30,866 nt of DNA, from the NCBI GenBank assembly GCA_964564865.1, contig CAZMDA010000044.1, forward strand, positions 1 to 30,866, given 5' to 3'. The DNA comes from RBG-16-66-20 sp964564865 (GTDB taxonomy: Bacteria; Pseudomonadota; Gammaproteobacteria; Burkholderiales; SG8-39). The position numbers and the translations under genes are program-made. Shown here piece by piece: positions 6,184 through 15,186 of the stretch. A model generated the notes under the pieces. That model saw only the letters and a program-made list of their open reading frames with translations. It made no database searches and had not been told where the DNA came from. Each line of letters begins with the position of its first letter. Within the stretch, counting starts at the first letter, position 1.

Positions 6184-7131
6184 CTACTGCGGTTGGATGC
6201 CGGCTTCCTTCGCCATGCGGCCCCACTTGGCGATCTCGGACTTGATGAAGTCCCCCAGCTGCTGCGGGTTCATCGGCGCGACGTCGGTGCCGAGGTTGGC
6301 GTAGCGCGCCACGACCTCGGGCTTGGCGAGCGCGGCGGCGGTCGCCCCGTGCAGCCGGTTCACGATCTCCGCCGGCGTGCCCGCCGGCGCCATGAGCGCG
6401 AACCAGGCGATCAGCTCGTAGCCCTTCAGCTCTTCCGCAATCGCCGGAACATCGGGGGCGAGCGGCGAGCGCTTCTCGGAGGTCACCGCCAGGCCGCGCA
6501 GCTTGCCGCCCTTCTGCTGGGCGAGCGCGTTGGCGAGGTCGGCGAAGGTGAAGGTGATCTGCCCGCCCAGCACGTTGGTGATCGCCTCGGGCAGGCCCTT
6601 GAAGGGCACGTCGACGAAGTCCACCTTGCCCATCGAGCGGATCATGGCCTGCGACACCTGCGAGCCGGCCGAGCCGTAGCCGCCGGAGAGCTTGCCCGGA
6701 TTGGCCTTGGCGTGGGCGAGGAACTCCTTGAACGTCTTCGCGGGGAAGTCCGCCGACACCATGAGCATGAAGGAGATCGTGCCCAGGCGCGCCACCGGCT
6801 GGAAGTCCTTCACCGGGTCGTAGCGCAGCTGCTTGAACAGCGCCGGCGCCGCCGCCTGCGGCGTGTTGGTGGTCACCATCAGGGTGTAGCCGTCGGGGGC
6901 GCTCTTCGCCACGCCCTCGGCGGCGATGGTGCCCTGCGCGCCGGCCTTGTTCTCGACCACGAAGGGCTGGCCCAGGGCGCCCTGCAGCTCCTGGCCGATG
7001 GCGCGCGCCACCTGGTCGGTGGCGCTGCCGGCGGGGAAGGGCACCACCAGCTTCACGGGCTTGGAGGGCCAGGCCTGGGCGTGGACCTGCGCGGCAAACA
7101 GCATGGCAACGACGGACAGCGCGATTCTCAT
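6184..7131 (-). CDS. Bug-family tripartite tricarboxylate transporter substrate-binding protein
   Basis: The product has 315 residues. The start at 7131 is set by a strong GAGGAGG Shine-Dalgarno and a signal peptide (MRIALSVVAMLFAAQVHAQA, cleavage after VHA). The mature protein begins AWPSKPVKLVVPFPAGSATD, the Bug hallmark, followed by LGQPFVVENKAGAQG, DGYTLMVTTN, VPFKGLPEAITNVLGGQITF and the usual C-terminal EIAKWGRMAKEAGIQ. These periplasmic proteins bind carboxylates or other small molecules, often for TctAB permeases. No TctA or TctB gene is in the window. It lies 11 bases after ptsI, with its ribosome site beside the ptsI stop, so it is probably in the PTS operon. Confidence 0.92.
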   Translation of the reverse strand: MRIALSVVAMLFAAQVHAQAWPSKPVKLVVPFPAGSATDQVARAIGQELQGALGQPFVVENKAGAQGTIAAEGVAKSAPDGYTLMVTTNTPQAAAPALFKQLRYDPVKDFQPVARLGTISFMLMVSADFPAKTFKEFLAHAKANPGKLSGGYGSAGSQVSQAMIRSMGKVDFVDVPFKGLPEAITNVLGGQITFTFADLANALAQQKGGKLRGLAVTSEKRSPLAPDVPAIAEELKGYELIAWFALMAPAGTPAEIVNRLHGATAAALAKPEVVARYANLGTDVAPMNPQQLGDFIKSEIAKWGRMAKEAGIQPQ

Positions 7132-7142
7132 CACATCCTCCT

Positions 7143-8873
<1,731 letters not shown>

Positions 8874-8897
8874 GACGCGCAGTCCATCACGGCCCGC

Positions 8898-9167
8898 TCA
8901 CTCGCCCTCGTCGAACCGGTTCGCGATCAGCCTGCGCAGCGCCTCCAGCGCCTCGGCCTCGCCCTCGCCGCTCGCCTCGATGGTGATGCGCGCGCCCTTG
9001 CCGGCGGCCAGCATCATCACGCCCATGATGCTCTTGGCGTTGACGCGCCGCCCATTCCTCTCCAGCCAGACCTCGCAGGCGTAGGCGCTCGCGGCCTGCG
9101 TCAGCTTGGCCGAGGCGCGCGCGTGCAGCCCCAGCTTGTTGACGATCTCGACTTCAATGCTTGCCAT
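8898..9167 (-). CDS. ptsH: Phosphocarrier protein HPr
   Basis: The product has 89 residues. HPr accepts phosphate from Enzyme I on His15 (KLGLHARASAKL) and hands it to EIIA proteins. Ser46 in AKSIMGVMML is in the place used by HPr kinase in organisms that have it; no kinase gene is in this window. The C-terminus EALEALRRLIANRFDEGE is typical. The start overlaps the EIIA gene by 14 bases, so translation is probably coupled. Confidence 0.95.
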   Translation of the reverse strand: MASIEVEIVNKLGLHARASAKLTQAASAYACEVWLERNGRRVNAKSIMGVMMLAAGKGARITIEASGEGEAEALEALRRLIANRFDEGE

Positions 9168-9561
9168 TGCAGCAGTCCCGGGTCATGTGCAGCACGCCCT
9201 CGGTGCCCCCCGACAGCGCCTTCTGCACCATTACCGCCAGGCCCTTGTCACGGTAGGTGAGCGCGCGCACCAGCATCGGCAGGTTGACCCCCGAGATGCC
9301 CTCGACGCGGCCGGGCTCGAGCAGCCTGAGCGCGATGTTGCCGGGCGTGGCGCCGTAGATGTCGGTGAGCACCAGCACGCCGTCGCCGTCGTCCAGCTCG
9401 CGCGCGAGGCCCTGCGCCAGGTTGAACATCGCCTCCGGGTCGTCGTGCACGGTGACGCCGACCTGGCGCACCCGCAGCGGGCGCTTGCCCAGCACGTGGC
9501 TCGCGGAATGGATCAGCGCCTCGCCGAAGGCGCCGTGGGCGACGATGAGGACGCCGATCAT
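9154..9561 (-). CDS. Mannose-family PTS EIIA domain protein
   Basis: The product has 135 residues. It starts MIGVLIVAHGAFGEALI, in which His9 is the expected phosphorylation site of mannose-type EIIA. GDGVLVLTDIYGATPGNIAL is the second family motif, and NLPMLVRAL follows. The length corresponds to a lone EIIA domain. In betaproteobacteria such a single-domain EIIA is coded with HPr and Enzyme I and is thought to be regulatory, since no permease is encoded with it. It starts 10 bases after gshB and overlaps ptsH by 14 bases. Confidence 0.9.
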   Translation of the reverse strand: MIGVLIVAHGAFGEALIHSASHVLGKRPLRVRQVGVTVHDDPEAMFNLAQGLARELDDGDGVLVLTDIYGATPGNIALRLLEPGRVEGISGVNLPMLVRALTYRDKGLAVMVQKALSGGTEGVLHMTRDCCNGKH

Positions 9562-9571
9562 CGCACGCCGA

Positions 9572-10522
9572 TCATGCGGCCGCCTTCACCTTCGCCTCCA
9601 GCGCGGCGATGAACTGCCCCGAGACGTCATGCCCGGTCTGGTCCTGGATCTCGCGGAAGCAGGTCGGGCTGGTGACGTTGACTTCCGTGAGGTAGTCGCC
9701 GATCACGTCCAGCCCCACCAGCAGCAGGCCGCGCGCCGCCAGCACCGGGGCCACCGCCTCGGCGATGGCGCGGTCGCGCGCCGACAGCGGCTGCGCCACT
9801 CCGCGGCCGCCGGCGGCGAGGTTGGCGCGCGTCTCGCCGGGCTTGGCGATGCGCGCCAGGGAATACGGCACCACGGCGCCGTCGATGAGCAGGATGCGCT
9901 TGTCGCCGGCCGCGATCTCGGGGATGTAGCGCTGCGCCATCACCGAGCGCGCGCCGCCCTGCGCCATCACCTCCAGGATCGCGTTGCGGTTCGGGTCGCC
10001 GCCGCGGACGCGGAAGATGCTCTCGCCGCCCATGGAATCCAGGCGCTTCAGGATGACGTCGTGCTGCTGGTCGATGAAGGCCTGCAGCCGGTCCGGCTCG
10101 CGCGCCACCAGCGTGGGCGCGATCAGGTCCGGGAACTCGAGGATGCCGATCTTCTCGTTGGCGTCGCGCACCGCCGCCGGCCGGTTGTAGACGCGCGCGC
10201 CCTCGCGCTCGGCCATGGACAGGAGCCAGGTGCTGGTGACGTACTCCAGGTCGAACGGCGGGTCCTTGCGCATCAGCACCGCGTCGAAGCCGGCCAGGAC
10301 GCCCTCCGCGGCCTCGTCCGCCCGGTACCAGTCCGCGTCGTCATCGGTGAGCGCGATGCGGGCGGCGCGCGCGCGCACCGCGCCGGCCTCGAAGCGCAGG
10401 CTGTCGGTGCCGCAGACGTGGACCGCGTGGCCGCGCGCCTGCGCGGCGCGCATCATGGCGACGGTGGTGTCCTTGTAGGCGTGCAGCGACGCCGGCGGGT
10501 CGATGATGAAGAGCAGCTTCAT
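9572..10522 (-). CDS. gshB: Glutathione synthetase
   Basis: The product has 316 residues from MKLLFIIDPPASLHAYKD; a second ATG two codons upstream (10528) is possible. It is an ATP-grasp ligase that joins gamma-glutamylcysteine and glycine using ATP. Recognisable parts are ERVYNRPAAVRDANEKIG-like RVYNRPAAVRDANEKIG (about residues 119-135), DVILKRLDSMGGESIF, the glycine-rich AAGGRG loop and the metal-binding GLDVIGDYLTEVNVTSPT. Length agrees with E. coli GshB (about 315). It lies about 30 bases after gshA and 10 bases before the EIIA gene. Confidence 0.95.
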   Translation of the reverse strand: MKLLFIIDPPASLHAYKDTTVAMMRAAQARGHAVHVCGTDSLRFEAGAVRARAARIALTDDDADWYRADEAAEGVLAGFDAVLMRKDPPFDLEYVTSTWLLSMAEREGARVYNRPAAVRDANEKIGILEFPDLIAPTLVAREPDRLQAFIDQQHDVILKRLDSMGGESIFRVRGGDPNRNAILEVMAQGGARSVMAQRYIPEIAAGDKRILLIDGAVVPYSLARIAKPGETRANLAAGGRGVAQPLSARDRAIAEAVAPVLAARGLLLVGLDVIGDYLTEVNVTSPTCFREIQDQTGHDVSGQFIAALEAKVKAAA

Positions 10523-10551
10523 GGGCATTCGGACCGGGAACCGCCGCCCTC

Positions 10552-11844
10552 TCAGGGCGTGGAGGCGCTGCGCTCGAGTTCGAGGGAGGCGCCCGCCGCG
10601 GCCAGCCGGCCGACCACGCCGTAGGCGTAGAAGCGGTTGGGCGGCGCGTCGCAGCCCGCGTGCGGGTCGGGCAGGGTGCAGGACTCCTCGAACGCCAGCG
10701 GCACGAAGTGCATCCCGGGCGCGTTCAGGTTGTCCTCGGCGCCGCGCGCGCCGTGCACGCGGTAGAAGCCGCCGATGACGTGCTGGCCGATCATGTAGAC
10801 CACCGGCTCGGCGACCTTGTCCTCGATGCGCTCCACGGTATGCACGCCCTCCTGGATGATGACGTTGCTCACCACCAGGCCCTCCTTCACCACCGCCATC
10901 TTGTTGCGCTGCTTGCGGTTGAGGTCGCGGACTTCGGAAGCGTCGCGCACCATCATCACGCCCATGCCGTAGGTGCCGGCGTCGGCCTTGACCGCGACGT
11001 AGGGCGTGTCCTGGATGCCGTACTCCAGGTACTTGATGCGGATCTTCTCCAGCAGCATGGACACGTTCGAGGCGAGGCACTCCTCGCCCGCGCGCGCCTG
11101 GAAGTCGATCTCGCCGCACTGCGCGTGGTACGGGTTGATCAGCCAGGGGTCGATCTTCAGCAGCTGCGCGAAATCGGCGGCGACGTCGTCGTAGGCGTGG
11201 AAGTGCCGCGACTTGGTGCGCACCGCCCAGCCCGCGTGCAGCGGCGGCAGCAGCACCTGCCCGGTGAGGCCCTGCAGGATCCCCGGGATGCCGGAGGACA
11301 GGTCGTTGTTGAGCAGGATGGCGCAGGGGTCGAAGCCCTCCAGCCCGAGCCGCGCGCCGCCGGCGCCTTCGGATCGCTTGAGCGGCTCGACCACCAGCTT
11401 CTTGCCGGTGGCGGTCTCCAGCTCGGTGGGCGCGGTGATCTCCGGGTTGAGGCTGCCCAGGCGCACCTCCAGCCCGGTCTGGCGCAGGATGGTCGCCAGC
11501 ACCGCGACGTTTTCCAGGTACCAGCGGTTGCGGGTGTGGTTCTCCGGGACCAGCAGCAGGTTCTTCGCCTCCGGGCAGAGGCGCTCGATCAGCGCGGTCG
11601 CCGCCTGCACCGCGAGCGGGATGAAGGCCGGGTTGAGGTTGTTGAAGCCGCCCGGGAAGAGGTTGGTGTCCACCGGCGCCAGCTTGAAGCCGGAGTTGCG
11701 CAGGTCCACCGAGGTGTAGAAGGGCGACTCGTGCGCCTGCCAGCGCAGGCGGAACCAGCGCTCGATGGCGCTGGAGCCCTCCAGGATCCGCTGCTCGAGT
11801 TCGAGCAGCGGGCCGCTGAGGGCGGTGGTGAGATGCGGGACCAA
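10552..11844 (-). CDS. gshA: Glutamate-cysteine ligase (Acidithiobacillus ferrooxidans type)
   Basis: The product has 430 residues. It makes gamma-glutamylcysteine, the first step of glutathione synthesis. It is unlike E. coli GshA and belongs to the separate proteobacterial type: DTNLFPGGFNNLN (about residues 59-71), LLLVPENHTRNRWYLENV, CAILLNNDLSSGIP, YVAVKADAGTYGMGVMMV and the C-terminal YMIGQHVIGGFYRVHG are the parts I recognise. It starts 9 bases after the cytochrome c gene and is followed by gshB, so both glutathione enzymes are in one transcript. Confidence 0.92.
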   Translation of the reverse strand: MVPHLTTALSGPLLELEQRILEGSSAIERWFRLRWQAHESPFYTSVDLRNSGFKLAPVDTNLFPGGFNNLNPAFIPLAVQAATALIERLCPEAKNLLLVPENHTRNRWYLENVAVLATILRQTGLEVRLGSLNPEITAPTELETATGKKLVVEPLKRSEGAGGARLGLEGFDPCAILLNNDLSSGIPGILQGLTGQVLLPPLHAGWAVRTKSRHFHAYDDVAADFAQLLKIDPWLINPYHAQCGEIDFQARAGEECLASNVSMLLEKIRIKYLEYGIQDTPYVAVKADAGTYGMGVMMVRDASEVRDLNRKQRNKMAVVKEGLVVSNVIIQEGVHTVERIEDKVAEPVVYMIGQHVIGGFYRVHGARGAEDNLNAPGMHFVPLAFEESCTLPDPHAGCDAPPNRFYAYGVVGRLAAAGASLELERSASTP

Positions 11845-11853
11845 GCCCTGCGC

Positions 11854-12378
11854 TTACTTCTTGGCGGCCGGCTTCGCCGGCGCCTCGGCCGGTTCTTTCA
11901 GGTTGCCGCCCGACTGGTTGGCCATGTGGATGATGGCGCGCGTGAGCTCCAGGTCGGTCGCGTCGGCGGCGCCGGCGCGCGGCGGCATGGCGCCCTTGCC
12001 GGAAATGACGGTCTTCAGCATCTCCGGCAGGCCGCGCTTGAGCGAGGCGGCCCAGCCGGCCTTGTCGCCGATTTTCGGCGCGTTGGCGACGCCGGCGACG
12101 TGGCAGGCGGCGCAGACCGTCTTGACGATCTCCTCGCCGGAGCGGGGGCCGGCGCCGGCAGCGGCCCCTGCGGCGCCGAACTCGACCTTGCCCACCGGCT
12201 GGATGCGGGCCGCGACGGCCTCCGGCGTCAGGGCGCCGGGGTCGGCCTTGGGCTTGTTGAGCACGAGCTGCACGATCATGATGATGCCGAGGATGGGCAC
12301 CACGAACGACAGCACCACGACCGTGATCAGCTGCTGCGGCGTCTTGATGAAGGAGGAATGCTCGTCGTGCTCGGCCAT
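11854..12378 (-). CDS. Membrane-anchored c-type cytochrome, cytochrome c5-like
   Basis: The product has 174 residues. One N-terminal transmembrane segment (about 18-40, LITVVVLSFVVPILGIIMIV) is uncleaved or acts as an anchor. A Pro/Ala/Gly linker leads to a single heme c domain with CAACH at 89-93 and a likely axial Met131 in KGAMPPRAG. The C-terminal tail is Lys/Pro/Ala-rich. The domain resembles cytochrome c5 and would carry electrons on the periplasmic side. It is the first gene of the long minus-strand run that continues with gshA, and is divergent from the tRNA gene. No functional link to glutathione is obvious. Confidence 0.88.
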   Translation of the reverse strand: MAEHDEHSSFIKTPQQLITVVVLSFVVPILGIIMIVQLVLNKPKADPGALTPEAVAARIQPVGKVEFGAAGAAAGAGPRSGEEIVKTVCAACHVAGVANAPKIGDKAGWAASLKRGLPEMLKTVISGKGAMPPRAGAADATDLELTRAIIHMANQSGGNLKEPAEAPAKPAAKK

Positions 12379-12405
12379 GCGCTCGTCCCCTGGGTGCGGA
12401 TGCGG

Positions 12406-12411
12406 TAAAAT
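12406..12411 (+). promoter_or_regulatory. Putative -10 box of the tRNA-Arg transcript
   Basis: TAAAAT within GCGGTAAAATGCTG, 40 bases before the tRNA. This is the same GGTAAAAT form found before uvrD. No clear -35 element is seen. Confidence 0.5.
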
Positions 12412-12451
12412 GCTGATTTTAGCGCGAGTTTCGCGAGTTTTGTTGTTCCAG

Positions 12452-12528
12452 GCGCCCGTAGCTCAGCGGATCAGAGTATTGGCCTCCGAAGCCAAGGGTC
12501 GTGGGTTCGAATCCCGCCGGGCGCGCCA
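12452..12528 (+). tRNA. tRNA-Arg, anticodon CCG
   Basis: A 77-base cloverleaf with encoded CCA. The acceptor stem GCGCCCG (12452-12458) pairs with CGGGCGC (12518-12524), discriminator G, then CCA at 12526-12528. The anticodon arm is TTGGC-CTCCGAA-GCCAA, giving anticodon CCG, which reads the arginine codon CGG. The T arm contains GGTTCGAATCC. Only 30 bases and no terminator separate it from the binding-protein gene downstream. Confidence 0.97.
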
Positions 12529-12558
12529 TCCTTCTTTCCACCCATCAGGAGTGTCCCA

Positions 12559-13527
12559 ATGAACAGGCAGTGGATCGCCGCAGCGCTCGTCGCGCTCGCA
12601 TCCGGCGCCGCCATGGCGCAGCAGTACCCGACCCGCAACGTGTCCATGCTGGTGCCGTTCGCGGCGGGCGGACCCACCGACACCGTCGCCCGCGTCACGG
12701 CACAGGCCATGGGCAAGCCCCTGGGCCAGACCGTGGTGGTGGAGAACCGGCCCAGCGCCGGCGGCATCCTCGCCCCGGAATCGGTCAAGAACGCCAAGCC
12801 CGACGGCTACACCATCCTGATCCACCACATCGGCATGGCGACCACGCCGGCGCTGTACCGGCAACTGCGCTTCAATCCGCTCACGGACTTCGAGTACATC
12901 GGCCTGATCAACGACGTGCCGATGACGCTCGTCGCGCGGCAGAACTTCCCGGCCAAGGACTTCAAGGAGTTCCTCGCCTACATCAAGGCCAACAAGGCGA
13001 AGGTGAGCTACGCCAACGCCGGGATCGGCGCGGCCTCGCACCTGTGCGGGATGCTCTTCATGAGCGCCATCGAGACCGACCTGCTCACGGTCCCCTACAA
13101 GGGCACCGCCCCGGCGATGAACGACCTGCTGGGCGGCACGGTGGACTTCATGTGCGACCAGACCACCAACACCACCAACCAGATCAAGGCGGGCAAGGTG
13201 AAGGTCTACGCCGTCACCTCCGCCAAGCGCGTGCCGTCGCTGCCCGACGTCCCGACGCTGCAGGAGCTGGGCCTGAAGGGCTTCGAGGTCGGCATCTGGC
13301 ACGCGCTGTACGCGCCCAAGGGCACGCCCAAGCCGGTCATCGACCGGCTGGTCGCCGCGCTGCAGGAGGCGGTGAAGGACCCGGTCGTCAACCAGCGCTT
13401 CGCCGACCTGGGCGCCACCGCCTATCCGGTGGAGCGGGTCAACCCGGCGGCGCTCGCGGCGCACGTCAAGGCCGAGATCGACAAGTGGGGACCGGTCATC
13501 AAGAAGGCGGGCGTCTACGCGGATTGA
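12559..13527 (+). CDS. Bug-family tripartite tricarboxylate transporter substrate-binding protein
   Basis: The product has 322 residues. A signal peptide (MNRQWIAAALVALASGAAMA, cut before QQYPTR) leads to the Bug pattern: VSMLVPFAAGGPTDTVAR, LGQTVVVENRPSAGG, KPDGYTILIHH, VPYKGTAPAMNDLLGG, SAKRVPSLPDVPTLQE and the terminal EIDKWGPVIKKAGVY. The AGGPTDT segment is where these proteins usually contact the ligand carboxylate. AGGAG precedes the ATG by about 8 bases. It lies right behind tRNA-Arg and ends at the bidirectional terminator, so tRNA and mRNA may be one transcript. No permease partner is close by. Confidence 0.94.
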   Translation: MNRQWIAAALVALASGAAMAQQYPTRNVSMLVPFAAGGPTDTVARVTAQAMGKPLGQTVVVENRPSAGGILAPESVKNAKPDGYTILIHHIGMATTPALYRQLRFNPLTDFEYIGLINDVPMTLVARQNFPAKDFKEFLAYIKANKAKVSYANAGIGAASHLCGMLFMSAIETDLLTVPYKGTAPAMNDLLGGTVDFMCDQTTNTTNQIKAGKVKVYAVTSAKRVPSLPDVPTLQELGLKGFEVGIWHALYAPKGTPKPVIDRLVAALQEAVKDPVVNQRFADLGATAYPVERVNPAALAAHVKAEIDKWGPVIKKAGVYAD

Positions 13528-13544
13528 GCGGGACGCTGTCAGCG

Positions 13545-13571
13545 AAAAGGCCGCCCTAGGGCGGCCTTTTT
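13545..13571. terminator. Strong bidirectional intrinsic terminator
   Basis: AAAAGGCCGCCC is followed by the inverted GGGCGGCCTTTTT, giving an almost loop-free GC-rich stem with an A-run before and a T-run after. It would end both the plus-strand binding-protein transcript and the minus-strand DLH-like transcript. Confidence 0.92.
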
Positions 13572-13577
13572 CTCGCT

Positions 13578-13628
13578 GCGGGGGGATCTGAAGGGGGGCA
13601 GAGGCGTTTTGCCGGCGCCCCCCTTTCC
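13578..13628 (-). repeat. 51-base dispersed element, copy 2
   Basis: This segment matches 6133-6183 at 45 of 51 positions with no gaps. On the minus strand it begins one base after the TGA of the DLH-like gene and contains a perfect 9-base inverted repeat AAGGGGGGC / GCCCCCCTT around a 17-base loop. It sits beside the bidirectional terminator. Confidence 0.8.
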
Positions 13629-13629
13629 T

Positions 13630-14514
13630 TCACGCTACGCCGTGCTTCTTGAACCAGGCGAGCATGCGCTTCCAGCCGTCCTCGGCCGCCTCCTTGCGGT
13701 AGGTCGGCCGGTAGTCGGCGTGGAAGGCGTGCGGCATGCCGTCGTAGACGTGGATCGGGTTGCGCTTGTCCTTGCCGAAGGCGAGCAGGCCGGCGCGCAT
13801 GCGCTCCACGTGCTCCATCGGGATGCCCTGGTCGGCGCTGCCGTACAGGCCCAGCACCGGCGGCATGATCTTGTCGGTGACGTCGAGCGGCCCGAGCGGC
13901 ATCGCCGGCGGGATCGGCATCAGCGAGCCGTACCACGCGACCGCCGCCTTGATCTTCTTCTGGTGCGCGGAGTACATCCACACCATGCGGCCGCCGCGGC
14001 AGTGGCCGGTGAGGCCGAGCTTCGAGGCGTTGGCGCGCTTGTGCTTCTCGGTCCAGGCCACCACCGCGTCCAGGTCCTCGAAGGCCTGCTGGTCGGTGAG
14101 TTGGTTGGCGAGGCCGATCACCTGCTTGATCTCGGTCATCTTCGCCAGGTCGCCCAGGCGGAAGAACGGGTCCAGCGAGACGCCGAAGTAGCCCGCGTGC
14201 GCCAGGCGCCGGCACATGTCCTTCTGGTACTCGTGCAGGCCGAAGATCTCCGGCACCACGAGCACCACCGGCCGCTTGCCGCTGCCCTTCTTGACGGCGT
14301 AGTAGGCCGGGATGGCGCCCACCTTGGTGTCGCCGCCCTCCAGCCCGTCCATGGGCGTCTTGATCGCCTGGCCGAGCACCGGCTCGGCGGTGACGGCGAA
14401 GCCGGCGGCGAGCGCGGCGGCGATGAAGCCGCGGCGGTTGATCGGGGTATCGGGGACGAGGCTGTTGAAATGATCGTCCTGCCACAGCCCTTGCGGGGGG
14501 GAATCCTTGAGCAT
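13630..14514 (-). CDS. Tat-exported dienelactone-hydrolase family protein
   Basis: The product has 294 residues. The start at 14514 has a GAGGAG ribosome site. A twin-arginine signal (NRRGFIAAALAAGFAVTAEP, about 26-45) suggests folded export to the periplasm. The alpha/beta-hydrolase domain shows VVLVVPEIFGLHEY (about 84-96), the cysteine nucleophile Cys172 in GHCRGG, Asp228 in GSADQGIP and His262 in DGMPHAFHADY, the Cys-Asp-His triad of dienelactone hydrolases. The true substrate is not known; members of this wider family hydrolyse lactones and esters. It is transcribed divergently from the AhpD-like gene across a 75-base gap. Confidence 0.88.
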   Translation of the reverse strand: MLKDSPPQGLWQDDHFNSLVPDTPINRRGFIAAALAAGFAVTAEPVLGQAIKTPMDGLEGGDTKVGAIPAYYAVKKGSGKRPVVLVVPEIFGLHEYQKDMCRRLAHAGYFGVSLDPFFRLGDLAKMTEIKQVIGLANQLTDQQAFEDLDAVVAWTEKHKRANASKLGLTGHCRGGRMVWMYSAHQKKIKAAVAWYGSLMPIPPAMPLGPLDVTDKIMPPVLGLYGSADQGIPMEHVERMRAGLLAFGKDKRNPIHVYDGMPHAFHADYRPTYRKEAAEDGWKRMLAWFKKHGVA

Positions 14515-14544
14515 GGTCTCCTCTGGGGTTGGTTGAGCGCCCGA

Positions 14545-14550
14545 TAGAAT
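14545..14550 (+). promoter_or_regulatory. Putative -10 box of the AhpD-like gene
   Basis: TAGAAT, one mismatch from TATAAT, 39 bases before the ATG at 14590. A short palindrome GAATATTC (14566-14573), within a longer imperfect one, lies between it and the start codon and could be an operator shared with the divergent gene. Confidence 0.4.
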
Positions 14551-14589
14551 ACGCATTTCGCGGTCGAATATTCCGCCGGGCACCAAAAT

Positions 14590-15186
14590 ATGAGCGCCAG
14601 AGCCATCAGCCGTTTCCCGGTCCCGGACCTGAAGGACCTGCCGCCGGACATTCGCGAGCGCATCCAGGCCGTGCAGCAGAAGGCGGGGTTCGTGCCCAAC
14701 GTGTTCCTCGCGCTGGCCCATCGCCCCGCGGAATGGCGGGCGTTCGTCGCCTACCACGACGCCCTGATGGAGAAGGACCCTGGCCCCGGCATCACGCTCA
14801 CGCGGGCCGAGCGGGAAATGATCGTGGTGGCCACCTCCGGCGCCAACCAGTGCCAGTACTGCGTGGTGGCGCACGGCGCCATCCTGCGCATCCGGGCGAA
14901 GAATCCGCTGATCGCCGACCAGGTCGCGATCAACCACCGCAAGGCCGACCTGGAGCCGCGCCAGCGCGCCATGCTGGATTTCGCGATGCGGGTGGCGCTC
15001 GAATCCCACACCGTCGACGAGGATTCACTGCGGGCGCTGCAGGCACACGGCTTCACCATGGACGACGCCTGGGACATCGCCTCGATCGCGGCCTTCTTCG
15101 CCATGTCCAACCGGCTCGCCAACGCGGCCAGCATGCGGCCGAACGACGAGTTCTACCTGATGGGCCGGTTGCCGAAGGCGAAGTAG
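14590..15186 (+). CDS. AhpD-like / carboxymuconolactone decarboxylase family peroxidase-related protein
   Basis: The product has 198 residues. The redox motif CQYC (Cys88, Cys91) followed by His95 in NQCQYCVVAHGAIL is the AhpD active-site pattern. The N-terminus FPVPDLKDLPPDIRERI and GFVPNVFLALAHRP place it in the 'uncharacterised peroxidase-related' subgroup of this family. It is probably a cytoplasmic thiol peroxidase or disulfide reductase; the physiological partner is unknown. Its 3' end overlaps the convergent TTC38-like gene by 34 bases. Confidence 0.92.
   Translation: MSARAISRFPVPDLKDLPPDIRERIQAVQQKAGFVPNVFLALAHRPAEWRAFVAYHDALMEKDPGPGITLTRAEREMIVVATSGANQCQYCVVAHGAILRIRAKNPLIADQVAINHRKADLEPRQRAMLDFAMRVALESHTVDEDSLRALQAHGFTMDDAWDIASIAAFFAMSNRLANAASMRPNDEFYLMGRLPKAK

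Noticed and set aside
12421..12445. Short direct repeat CGCGAGTTT between the tRNA promoter and the tRNA
   Set aside because: The units are only nine bases long and no role is apparent.
12452..12528. tRNA-Arg as an integration site
   Set aside because: No direct repeat of the tRNA 3' end, integrase or anomalous composition is found in the window.
12463..13464. Long minus-strand reading frame (333 codons) across the tRNA and the Bug protein gene
   Set aside because: Its C-terminus (RRDSNPRPLASEANTLIR) is the antisense of tRNA-Arg, a well-known source of false proteins, and the rest is antisense to a clear gene. The neighbouring GGIRTHDPWLRRPIL frame is rejected for the same reason.
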